DNA from: Zopfochytrium polystomum
Taxonomy: Eukaryota; Chytridiomycota; Chytridiomycetes; Chytridiales; Chytridiaceae
Reading direction: 5' to 3'
Assembly (NCBI GenBank): GCA_025765615.1
Contig: JAIVFJ010000068.1
Location: 231,745 to 295,744, forward strand
DNA: 64,000 bases
This document shows, piece by piece, positions 53,594 to 64,000 of the stretch (position 1 is its first letter; every line of letters starts with the position of its first letter). The notes beneath the pieces were generated by a model that was not told the origin of the DNA, ran no database searches, and was given only the letters and a program-made list of their open reading frames with translations. The position numbers were made by a program, and so were the translations under genes.

Positions 53594-53665
53594 TAGCAGC
53601 GGAACGTTTCGATCGTTCGACCTTTGGGTTATGAGCCCAACGTGCTTCCACTACACTACGCTGCT
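53594..53665 (-). tRNA. Initiator tRNA-Met (CAU), copy 2, intact
   Basis: Seventy-two bases; the minus strand begins AGCAGCG and ends CGCTGCTA. All stems pair, including the T stem GAACG with CGTTC. It differs from the copy at 38.0 kb by a single base. The A1:U72 pair and ATCGAAA T loop identify the initiator. Confidence 0.95.
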
Positions 53666-54018
53666 CGTGGCTAACTATAGAACATAGCAAAATAAAAATA
53701 AAATGCACAATGCCCATGTTCCCTCACCTATCTTCGTCACCGAATTCTGTCTTCACGGTCCACTCGTCGTCGTGGAGCCGCGCTGCTTTTTTGTTTGGTG
53801 TGGCTGCAGCGAAGCGGCCCTTGTCCTCATTTTTGCCAAGTACTGCATGTGATCAACACAAAATATAAATTCTTATCAGTTTTCTTGGAGTTGTGCATAT
53901 TCCAGCCGGGGAAGCTATTTGGAGGATAGGCTTTGTGAGTGAGTTCAACAACCAATTGCTCCTGACCAAGGTTGGTGAGCCAGAGTGGATACGATTCAGA
54001 TTGCCTCCGTGCGCATTG

Positions 54019-54090
54019 TGGAGGCACAGGGGATCGAACCCTGGGCATCTCGCATGCGAAGCGAGCTATCTACCACTGATATATACCCCC
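54019..54090 (-). tRNA. tRNA-Ala (anticodon CGC)
   Basis: A 72-nt cloverleaf. The acceptor stem is GGGGGTA with TGCCTCC, and the 3-70 pair is G:U, the alanine identity element. The D-arm is TATCAGTGGTAGATA and the anticodon arm CTCGCTTCGCATGCGAG (CGC). The T-arm is CAGGGTTCGATCCCCTG, and the discriminator is A. It is intronless. Confidence 0.93.
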
Positions 54091-55312
54091 ATTAATGTAT
54101 GTAGATCCCCCGGTAGTAATAACAAAACTTGCTGTGAAGCCTGTGACATTCCATCCACAGTCTCGCTTGGAGGAGCTGAGTGCGTCTTATTTGTGTCCAT
54201 TACGCAGATAAAGAGGCAGAGTGCCAGATCTGCACGTCTTGGCAAATGAAATTGAAGGGGTGAAGGGGAGGAACGAAATGCCTGGAATGTTCTGTACATA
54301 TATGGAAAACCGCTTTTTCCATGCAAGTGCAAGGAGTGTGGATGATGCACAGCTTCAAACATCATACAGAATTGCTGGCCAAATTCCCTGGTGGGGCTAC
54401 TACGGCGGCGCCCACAACTACGTCCTGCAGGGATCCACCGGCTTCTCCCTCGGCGACCTCAACGCATCCGCCGGCATTGACGTCACGACCCTCGGCCTCC
54501 CCGCCCGTCGTCCGCCACCAGCCACCGCCTCACCCTCTCCTTCACCCTGTTGTTTCCATCCGTGCCCAAACAAATTTTTCGCGAACAACTCGCTTCCGCT
54601 GATTTTGTATGCGTCGAGGGGCGCGGCTCTGCCGTAAGCTTCAAAATGTGCTTGAAAGCACGAAAGAAAAAAAGCGAAAAATAAGATACGATCAGGTTAG
54701 GTAACGATGATGGACTCGATTTTTTACCGCAATGTGACCACACAAATCTTAAACCCTTTGCCATTAAAAGCAATCAAACTTTATGCTTGAAACCTTTTGC
54801 AGCGCTTGTTTTGCACAAAGTGGCTGCGCTGGTTGCGCTCTTTCAATGTTTTTGGGGGGAAAAGCCGACGAAGATGATCAAAACATTTCGCGATCGTGCC
54901 TGAGCCGCAGTTGCAGATTTGGAAAGAAAGAGCCACAGGTGCTCCCTCCATACCTTCACATCTACGTCAACAGCAGATCTGCTCTTTATTCCCTTCGTCA
55001 TACCACCGAAACAAGCGCATATGGAGCAAAAAAAAGGCCACAAGCGTTTGAGCAGAACAACGCAAAAGAAGAAATAACAACTTTTGGTGTCAAGCCAGAA
55101 AGTCCAACGTGGCACTTTGCGGTTGACCACCACCACCAGACTCTGCCGCAACCACAAGCTGGGGCGCCCCGAACATCATCGAGATTTTTACCCTAGTTTT
55201 ACGGTGAGTACATCGTCTCGAGCCAAGGAACAAAAAAAAATTGCGAGAGGGTAAAACAAGGAGGAAGCAAGGCCCGGGGAAACAAACCATTCTTTGAGAG
55301 TCCCTGGTTTAC
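54091..55312. other. Intergenic with an unsupported frame at 54221-54637
   Basis: A 138-codon plus-strand frame contains a compact segment (IPWWGYYGGAHNYVLQGSTG) that looks protein-like. It ends in a proline-rich frame and lacks a family match. The rest shows no gene. Confidence 0.35.
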
Positions 55313-56140
55313 CTATAACACGCAGCGTTCCAACTTTGGTGGCCGTGAGGTCCGTCGTGTACTGGAATGAAAGACGAAGATTAGAGCATGCACGTTGGAG
55401 CAACTCCAGGAATAACCCTGGTCGCCTCGCACCATAAAGTAAAGCGCAAACCTTGACACCTTACTTCTTGGTTGCAAAAAACTCGAACGAAATCGAATTC
55501 TGCTCGCTGTGCAGCGGATAGAGTAACCGCGAACCGACGCTCCCCATCTCGATGACATCGCCCAGCTCCACGAACATGTCCAAAGCGTTCCGCACCAGCT
55601 TCTGCCCGTTCACCTCATACACGCGTTCCCGCGGATCCCCCGCCTGCGCTGGCCGCGTGATGCGAATTCCGTACCCGTGCGAGCTGCGCTTCACAGGCGC
55701 CTCTGCCGCCCCGCCCGCCGCGAGAAGCACCGCTCCCTTCACCACGCACACCCCCGGATCCGTGGTTCGCCGGCTCGAACGTGGACCGGACCGTCGCCTG
55801 AAGCACCGGGCTGTTTGCAAAGTTGCCGACGAGCACGACCACCCTCGCGGCGCGCGGGAGCTGCTTGAGGTGCTCACCGAACCGGCAAACAGTTTCGCAA
55901 ACGTCTCGGCGGGAGGAACAGGCTGCGGGCGTCGAGCTCCAGGTTGCTGTTGATCAAAGGAAAAGGATATTGTTTTTTTTTTAGAACCGACGGCCTCCCG
56001 CCCGAACGCGTAGCATGTGAGGCCGTCGGCGTACAGCAGGATCGCTGTGTCTGTCTTGCCGCCGTGCGTCACGCGGCCCCTGACGTCCCAAATGCCTTCT
56101 TGCCGCGCGTCGGGTTGAGGATGTTTCCGAGCTTCAATAA
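55313..56140 (-). pseudogene. HSPA12-like Hsp70 family protein, internally deleted and frameshifted
   Basis: On the minus strand, THGGKTDTAILLYADG near 56072 matches the end of the HSPA12 N-terminal part and aligns with THGGKTATAILMKQDD of the gene at 59.8 kb. The sequence then jumps to the C-terminal half: VVVLVGNFANSPVLQATV (in another frame), DPGVCVVKGAVLLA, SSHGYGIRI, LDMFVELGDVIE and VGTLRVIGKPG near 55320. The central ATPase segments are absent, and at least two frame changes occur. It therefore looks like a decayed relative of the HSPA12-like gene 3 kb to the right. Confidence 0.7.
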
Positions 56141-56275
56141 CTGAATTTACATCAGTGCGGTGCGATAGAAATTCGAATAATGGACATAAATTTAGCTAGC
56201 GCTTGCGGTTTGCGTTGGATGAAGAGCACCATCGGAGAATTTGTTTGCAAAAGTAATGCGTCTTCCTCACACGCC

Positions 56276-58838
56276 CTAAGGCCTGCGTCCACGTTTGGGC
56301 TGAGGGGAGAAGGGGGAGGAGATGACGAAGAGAGGATCAGTAACCACAGCACAGCGAGCGCAGCTGGCTTTGACAATATGTGCCTGCACTTGTAATCCCA
56401 TACCAGCAGCAACCTGAGGCCAGGACAGCAATCGACTATCTTCTGAACGGCCTAAACTTATTCGACTTTCTGGCACTTCACGGCATATACTCTTCACTTG
56501 ACGGGCGCCACACCGCGCAAGCACCACCCTTTTCTGCACCACCCCACACTCGCTAACCAAGGCCGGCAAAAGAACGATCTGGACCCCCGCGTCGATCCTG
56601 CTTGAGTCGAAAAACTCGATTCGCCCCGCACAGATCTGTTGTTCATCGCCACTTTCGCCGTCGTAACCGTCTTCAGGTCGCTTCGTCTCGAACTCGACCC
56701 ACAAAGCGGGCTCGACGAGGGCCGCCTGGATCGCCAGTTTCAGCACGGCGTGCATGGATTCCACCACAATCCCGTCCCATCCCGACGGCGGCACGACTCC
56801 CCAACGATCCGCGGTCCCTTCCAGCGGACGCACCAGCGCCACAAAGGCCGAATATACGTCGGACACCAACTCCTCAAAGACCGAGGCCGACGATGACAGC
56901 TCACCGCGTCGGATCACGGCCACCTGATGGTTGTGCACCTCCTGCACGATTCGGTCAACGTTCGACTGCAGATAGCCCACTACGAACTGCATGAGGCGGC
57001 TGCTTGCCACTGATGACGGCGGGTACAGCGACGACGGCGATGACGGTGGCTCGCCTTCGCCGGCCGCTGCGGGTTTTGCTTCCCCAACGCCAGCCATTTC
57101 AGCGATCGAGCGCAAGCGCAGCCGGATCGACTCGAATCCCAGTCGCACAACTGCCTCGCAGAAAGGCTGCCAGTTGAGGGCGGCGCGGAACGTTGACGAG
57201 ATGAGAAAGCTTTCCAGCTTGCCTCTTGCGCTCGCGAACGCGCCGAGAACGGTCCGGACCTCAAGACCGCGAAGTTGGCCGTTCATGGTCGCTGCAATCG
57301 AAAGAAGTTCTCCACGTTCGGCTGTCAGGGTTTGAATTTCGGCGTCTGCGCGCAAGAGCTCCCCTTCGAGCTTGCGAAGGAGGCCTTCGAGGGTCGCAAT
57401 TCTTGTGTTCAACCTTGTGTTCTCATCAGTCAAGTTTTGGAGGTGTTCCAATTCTTTTGCAGATGTAGTAGCGCTTGAGGTGGAAGCGCAACTCTCAATC
57501 GACTCGGAGCTCCTGCATGAAGGGATCGAGAGACTCTTACCCCAACGCGAGTGGCACTAGTAAAATACTTACAGTGAATGCGTTTTATTCGGCAAATTTC
57601 CCGACCGGTGACTGCTGTCGTCCGCCGACTGTATCGGCTGCTGCTGAAAACAAGGGTATTTGTTGCTTTCCTCGGAGCTCCTCGGTTCCGAGGAGCTCCG
57701 AGGAAAGCAGCAACTACCGTTGTTTTTACTTTCTTTTTCGTCCCAGGTACCTTCCGCATTTGTTATAGTGGAGCTGAAGACCATCTTGAACGCTTTCAGC
57801 CTGCTGTCATGATCATAGGTCTTGGCTTGGCTACAGTCGCGAAAGTATTGCGGCAGCGAGGCGAGTGGAACTTCTGGCCGTTTCAAAACGGGATGATCGC
57901 ACTCTTGCAAAGTCTTGCGTACAATGACCCAGCTTTTGCGCAGGTCCCTGATGGTGCTATCAATTTCACATTTGTTCGCCAAACTTTCGGGGAGGATGCG
58001 AACCTTGTGAACTGAAACTGATTCACCAAGTTGTGAATGTACATCGTCATTCTCTCCTCCGAATCTGTCTGTCCGTACGGCTTGGTAAGCTGTAGCAACC
58101 TTACACAGAGGATGACCGCCTCAGCGTTGCTGCATGACAACAACCTCATGGCCGCAGTTTTCAAATCCAAAATTTCTTTGTCAAGTCTTGCCGATTCTGT
58201 GTTAGAAAGCTGACGAGGACGCATTTTACTTACGCGTACGGTAGTATTAAATCGTTCAGAACAGTCTGCGAGTCGTAAAATAGTTCCAACAAGTTTGCGA
58301 CCATCGGCAGGTCAATTCCTTTTGGAATTCGCGCGTTGTTTCCGCGCAGATAGTTGAAGGAGGGGGGTTCCTGCAACTCGTCCTTGATCCACGATGCCAG
58401 GGCTGAGGACTTCGATAATTTCTGCCTGAGGCGGAGCGCCGCTCTTCCGTTTGATGTGGAAAAAGGGGAAGGATATGGAAGCAAATCAAAAACAAGGATA
58501 CGAGTCGCAGCGAAAAAAAAGCAATAGAATGAGAGGGAAAAGTCGCATGTGTTGAAGAAACTGTCATACCGAAAGCGACTCTCCTCCAGTTTGACTAAGT
58601 CTTTAGTTATGGGTAAGGCAGGCGCTTCTCTGCCACTGACAAACTCCGACACCAACGCAGCTCCAGAATCAATCGAAGCCGGGTGCCAGATGGGATCAAA
58701 GATTACAGTCATGGCGAACTTCCTTGCGCGTCCAGCGATCCACCTCGCGACATCCGTGGGGGCGGGGGCACGGTCTGGCGGGATTGCCCTCGAACTCGCG
58801 ATGGTACCGCTCATTGGTGGCTCATTGTTCAAGTTCAT
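56276..58838 (-). CDS. Hypothetical multi-exon coiled-coil protein (possibly two genes)
   Basis: On the minus strand, exons can be read at about 58814-58570 (start MSGTIASSRAIPPD), 58445-58230, 58224-57890 and 57512-56276. The last one begins with a Ser/Thr-rich stretch and then a clear coiled coil (NTRIATLEGLLRKLEGEL). It continues as a mixed alpha/beta region with ALNWQPFCEAVVRLGFESI and EELVSDVYSAFVALVRPLEG. Another exon-like stretch at 57982-57780 has LRKSWVIVRKTLQECDHP. I do not recognise the family. Exon joining was not verified, and a palindromic insertion at 57.67 kb lies in the middle, so this could be two genes. Confidence 0.45.
57666..57707. repeat. 20-bp inverted repeat with 2-nt spacer
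   Basis: CTTTCCTCGGAGCTCCTCGG, TT, then its exact reverse complement. Both the outer edges and the arms contain repeated GAGCTCC, and a further GGAGCTCC occurs at about 57505. Confidence 0.95.
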
Positions 58839-58845
58839 TCCATTC

Positions 58846-58850
<5 letters not shown>

Positions 58851-58880
<30 letters not shown>
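58851..58880. repeat. Poly-T tract
   Basis: About 30 T residues upstream of the minus-strand hypothetical gene start. Confidence 0.9.
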
Positions 58881-58884
<4 letters not shown>

Positions 58885-59173
58885 TATTTTTTCGTTGGTG
58901 CTGCGCTGAAGAAAGACAAAATGAACTCCAGACTGTTTTTATACAGTTTGGACGTGCACTTGCACTCAGTCACTGGATCACTTCCAAAACCGTTGAAAGT
59001 GAAAAAATACTTGCGAAATGCTAGGGTTTTGGAAGTGCTCCACTTGCACCTGATATTGCACTTCACTTTGCACTTCCACACTTGCACCGCATAGAAAAAA
59101 AAGCTTCCTCGACTTAAATGCCTGCCCTTTCCTGTGGAAATCAAAAAACAAATCAGACTCTTTCAGTTGAACC

Positions 59174-60589
<1,416 letters not shown>

Positions 60590-60598
<9 letters not shown>

Positions 60599-60613
60599 TA
60601 GGTTAGGGTTAGG
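60590..60613 (+). repeat. Telomere-type repeats at the HSPA12/LINE junction
   Basis: GGTTAGGGTTAGGTTAGGGTTAGG, a mix of TTAGGG and TTAGG units. The G-rich strand reads rightward, so the chromosome end would lie to the right. Confidence 0.9.
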
Positions 60614-61792
60614 TTCTTGAACTCTGTGAGGCGGCCCTCCTTTGTGGAGTCGCCACTTGTGGTTCCCACAACCAAGGCCTATGACATTGAGTTGCCAGTG
60701 GTGAGAACAAAGAACATTGAGGCTGCAGACATGCTGCTGATGCACAAGCGGGCTCTGGTGAGGTGTCAGCAGAAATCCTCCCCCACAGGGGTGGCTCAGG
60801 CTTTGGAAGTGCCCTCACACATGGGGCCATGCCAAGTTATTCGATCTGGTGCGGCATTTAACAGGAAGTGGCTCAGACACCTGCTGATGTGGATGGCTGG
60901 GATGGTAGCATTTCACCAACAGTGTGCAAGGGCTGGCTGTGCAGAGAAGTGCACTAGGAGGCATGTTTTGGAGTGTTCAGGGGTTAAGGACAGGCTGGAG
61001 AGGCTGCATCCTGAGTTGATTCCCACTGCAGAGCAACAGGATTTGAACATTTCAGCAGTAGATTTGGGCCTAAGGTCGCTGGTCTTTTGGGCCCCCTACA
61101 GTGCCAAAGCTGAGGGCAAGATCTCTAAGGAGACTCGCATTACATCAAAGAAGATGGGAATGAAGCTGGCCAGGATGATCATGCAGATGCGCATTGAGTG
61201 TGGAGGACTTGCGAATTTCACTGATGCTTCAGAGACAACAGCAGCAGAGGAGGCAGAGGTCGTGGTGGAGGCAGGTCGTGTGGACCGACAGGATATGAGC
61301 ATTCAGGAACGGATGGCAGCAGCCAGGGTGCGCAAGCTTGCAAGGTCAGTCATCATCACCACCTACGATCCAGTACGGAACAAACAATGGCGGGAGTCAA
61401 GGGAGAAGTGGAAGAAGAAGGAAACTGAGGGTGTTGAGGGGACAGTGGACGGCAATGGGCATGTGGACTCTGATTCAGAGGAGGAGGCTGGAACTGGGTG
61501 ACAGTTTGTGCAGTGTTTCAGGTGCAGTTCTTCGAACCTCATTTGTTATCTATTTGTTTTCTTGTTGTTTAATTTCATTCACCTCTGTGGATCTTCTCCT
61601 CTCTTTCTTTTCGATCTAGTTGCTGTCCTTTGTTCTTCTCTTCTGCCTTTTGATTCTCTACCTGGCACCTCGTTCTTGCCTCTGGACATGTTTCTCCTAT
61701 TTCATATGTACGCACTTTTTAACTTTCAAAGTTGCAGATTCCTCACCCTCTCCCTCGGGGGCGGGTTGGAGCGAATAAATCCCGTTGAAAAG
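60614..61792 (+). mobile_element. Telomere-associated LINE copy 1 (5'-truncated)
   Basis: Contains the C-terminal 294 codons of a LINE protein ending at 61501, and then a 3' UTR of about 290 bp. It is identical, as far as I can read, to copy 2 but begins about 313 bp later in the unit (at TTCTTGAACTCTG). The protein has a Cys/His cluster (GCAEKCTRRHVLECSG) typical of LINE C-termini, followed by an acidic, coiled tail. Confidence 0.85.
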
Positions 61793-61807
61793 TTAGGGTT
61801 AGGGGGT
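61793..61807 (+). repeat. Telomere-type junction between LINE copies 1 and 2
   Basis: GTTAGGGTTAGGGGG directly joins the 3' end of copy 1 to the truncated 5' end of copy 2. Confidence 0.9.
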
Positions 61808-63297
61808 TCGCACTGCGCCCCCTGACTCACACACAGCTGAAGGATGCGCAGAAGTTGCAGGACAAGTGCCTGCGGCAGGCGCTGTCACTGGGGAAGACCT
61901 CCTCAGGGGCGGCCCTGCATCTGATGTTTGGAGTGGTCCCTGTGGCAGCCAGGAACAGGATGCTGAACGCCAGATACTTTTTCAGACTGCACCACATTCA
62001 GGATGCTCGCAACACAACGGCTCAGATGTACAGGCACATGGTGGAAAAGATTGCTTCAGGGGCCTCTGTGGGACAGTCCTTGACAAAGTTTTCGCTTGAC
62101 TATACGGATATTCAGTATTTCTTGAACTCTGTGAGGCGGCCCTCCTTTGTGGAGTCGCCACTTGTGGTTCCCACAACCAAGGCCTATGACATTGAGTTGC
62201 CAGTGGTGAGAACAAAGAACATTGAGGCTGCAGACATGCTGCTGATGCACAAGCGGGCTCTGGTGAGGTGTCAGCAGAAATCCTCCCCCACAGGGGTGGC
62301 TCAGGCTTTGGAAGTGCCCTCACACATGGGGCCATGCCAAGTTATTCGATCTGGTGCGGCATTTAACAGGAAGTGGCTCAGACACCTGCTGATGTGGATG
62401 GCTGGGATGGTAGCATTTCACCAACAGTGTGCAAGGGCTGGCTGTGCAGAGAAGTGCACTAGGAGGCATGTTTTGGAGTGTTCAGGGGTTAAGGACAGGC
62501 TGGAGAGGCTGCATCCTGAGTTGATTCCCACTGCAGAGCAACAGGATTTGAACATTTCAGCAGTAGATTTGGGCCTAAGGTCGCTGGTCTTTTGGGCCCC
62601 CTACAGTGCCAAAGCTGAGGGCAAGATCTCTAAGGAGACTCGCATTACATCAAAGAAGATGGGAATGAAGCTGGCCAGGATGATCATGCAGATGCGCATT
62701 GAGTGTGGAGGACTTGCGAATTTCACTGATGCTTCAGAGACAACAGCAGCAGAGGAGGCAGAGGTCGTGGTGGAGGCAGGTCGTGTGGACCGACAGGATA
62801 TGAGCATTCAGGAACGGATGGCAGCAGCCAGGGTGCGCAAGCTTGCAAGGTCAGTCATCATCACCACCTACGATCCAGTACGGAACAAACAATGGCGGGA
62901 GTCAAGGGAGAAGTGGAAGAAGAAGGAAACTGAGGGTGTTGAGGGGACAGTGGACGGCAATGGGCATGTGGACTCTGATTCAGAGGAGGAGGCTGGAACT
63001 GGGTGACAGTTTGTGCAGTGTTTCAGGTGCAGTTCTTCGAACCTCATTTGTTATCTATTTGTTTTCTTGTTGTTTAATTTCATTCACCTCTGTGGATCTT
63101 CTCCTCTCTTTCTTTTCGATCTAGTTGCTGTCCTTTGTTCTTCTCTTCTGCCTTTTGATTCTCTACCTGGCACCTCGTTCTTGCCTCTGGACATGTTTCT
63201 CCTATTTCATATGTACGCACTTTTTAACTTTCAAAGTTGCAGATTCCTCACCCTCTCCCTCGGGGGCGGGTTGGAGCGAATAAATCCCGTTGAAAAG
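61808..63297 (+). mobile_element. Telomere-associated LINE copy 2
   Basis: A 1505-bp unit including its junction. The frame is open from the telomere repeat to the stop at 63006 with no start ATG: the sequence begins inside the protein, downstream of the RT catalytic core. The first visible part, LQDKCLRQALSLGKTSSGAA followed by LMFGVVPVAARNRML, is the region seen after the RT thumb in many LINEs. The Cys/His cluster and an acidic tail (DSDSEEEAGTG) follow. The catalytic RT motifs are not in the unit, so movement would need a full-length copy elsewhere. Confidence 0.85.
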
Positions 63298-63312
63298 TTA
63301 GGGTTAGGGGGT
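63298..63312 (+). repeat. Telomere-type junction between LINE copies 2 and 3
   Basis: Identical GTTAGGGTTAGGGGG, exactly 1505 bp after the previous junction. Confidence 0.9.
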
Positions 63313-64000
63313 TCGCACTGCGCCCCCTGACTCACACACAGCTGAAGGATGCGCAGAAGTTGCAGGACAAGTGCCTGCGGCAGGCGCTGTCACTGGGGAA
63401 GACCTCCTCAGGGGCGGCCCTGCATCTGATGTTTGGAGTGGTCCCTGTGGCAGCCAGGAACAGGATGCTGAACGCCAGATACTTTTTCAGACTGCACCAC
63501 ATTCAGGATGCTCGCAACACAACGGCTCAGATGTACAGGCACATGGTGGAAAAGATTGCTTCAGGGGCCTCTGTGGGACAGTCCTTGACAAAGTTTTCGC
63601 TTGACTATACGGATATTCAGTATTTCTTGAACTCTGTGAGGCGGCCCTCCTTTGTGGAGTCGCCACTTGTGGTTCCCACAACCAAGGCCTATGACATTGA
63701 GTTGCCAGTGGTGAGAACAAAGAACATTGAGGCTGCAGACATGCTGCTGATGCACAAGCGGGCTCTGGTGAGGTGTCAGCAGAAATCCTCCCCCACAGGG
63801 GTGGCTCAGGCTTTGGAAGTGCCCTCACACATGGGGCCATGCCAAGTTATTCGATCTGGTGCGGCATTTAACAGGAAGTGGCTCAGACACCTGCTGATGT
63901 GGATGGCTGGGATGGTAGCATTTCACCAACAGTGTGCAAGGGCTGGCTGTGCAGAGAAGTGCACTAGGAGGCATGTTTTGGAGTGTCAGGGGTTAAGGAC
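63313..64000 (+). mobile_element. Telomere-associated LINE copy 3 (cut by the window edge)
   Basis: Matches copy 2 from its first base. One difference is seen near 63986 (GAGTGTCAGG against GAGTGTTCAGG), a 1-nt deletion that would shift the frame. The rest lies outside the window. Confidence 0.85.

Overview
This window looks like nuclear DNA from a zoosporic (flagellated) fungus, most plausibly a chytrid. The reasons are: many intron-split genes with very short introns (about 47-90 nt, GT-AG, some with a CTAAC/CTAAT-like branch site); an ortholog of the centriole protein C2CD3, expected only where centrioles or basal bodies are built; TTAGGG-type telomere repeats; a fungal DUF4246 protein; ankyrin-type repeats ending in LQWWKDSG; HSPA12-type Hsp70 genes; and a mix of Ty3 chromovirus, tyrosine-recombinase and telomere-linked LINE retroelements. 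Species cannot be named from the sequence alone.

Layout. 1-10.3 kb: the 5' part of a cyclin-like gene running off the left edge (minus), then a METTL21-type lysine methyltransferase and a large C2CD3 gene (both plus). 11.1-14.9 kb: a decayed Ty3/chromovirus element with both LTRs, a 5-bp target duplication, a chromodomain integrase and no reverse transcriptase. 16.5-25.1 kb: a cyclin-Q-like gene (minus), a four-exon RidA-like gene and a UBE3A-type HECT ubiquitin ligase with an AZUL finger (plus). 25-32.7 kb: repeat-rich DNA with a tRNA-like sequence, then a tyrosine-recombinase retroelement (order RT-RNase H-recombinase) followed by a 67-bp perfect inverted repeat. 33-41 kb: tRNA-Ser, a ZZ/DUF4246 protein (minus), a first initiator tRNA-Met, an F-box protein and a beta-lactamase-like pseudogene. 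41.3-44.6 kb: a degenerate tandem array and an ankyrin-repeat pseudogene. 45-50 kb: Rab5, a degenerate Rho-like GTPase and an atypical short-chain dehydrogenase. 52-58.8 kb: hypothetical genes, a second initiator tRNA-Met, tRNA-Ala, and a broken HSPA12-like gene.

The right end looks like a chromosome end. A well-formed HSPA12-like gene (59.2-60.5 kb) stops inside an intron at telomere-type repeats. These are followed by head-to-tail, 5'-truncated LINE copies spaced exactly 1505 bp apart, each joined to the next by GTTAGGGTTAGGG. This closely resembles telomere-targeted retrotransposon arrays such as MoTeR of Pyricularia and is the most striking structure in the window.

The cellular genes do not form a pathway. 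They are ordinary housekeeping loci (centriole assembly, cell-cycle cyclins, ubiquitylation, endosomal Rab) placed between accessory islands. Exon boundaries are my own splice-site readings, checked for frame where stated.
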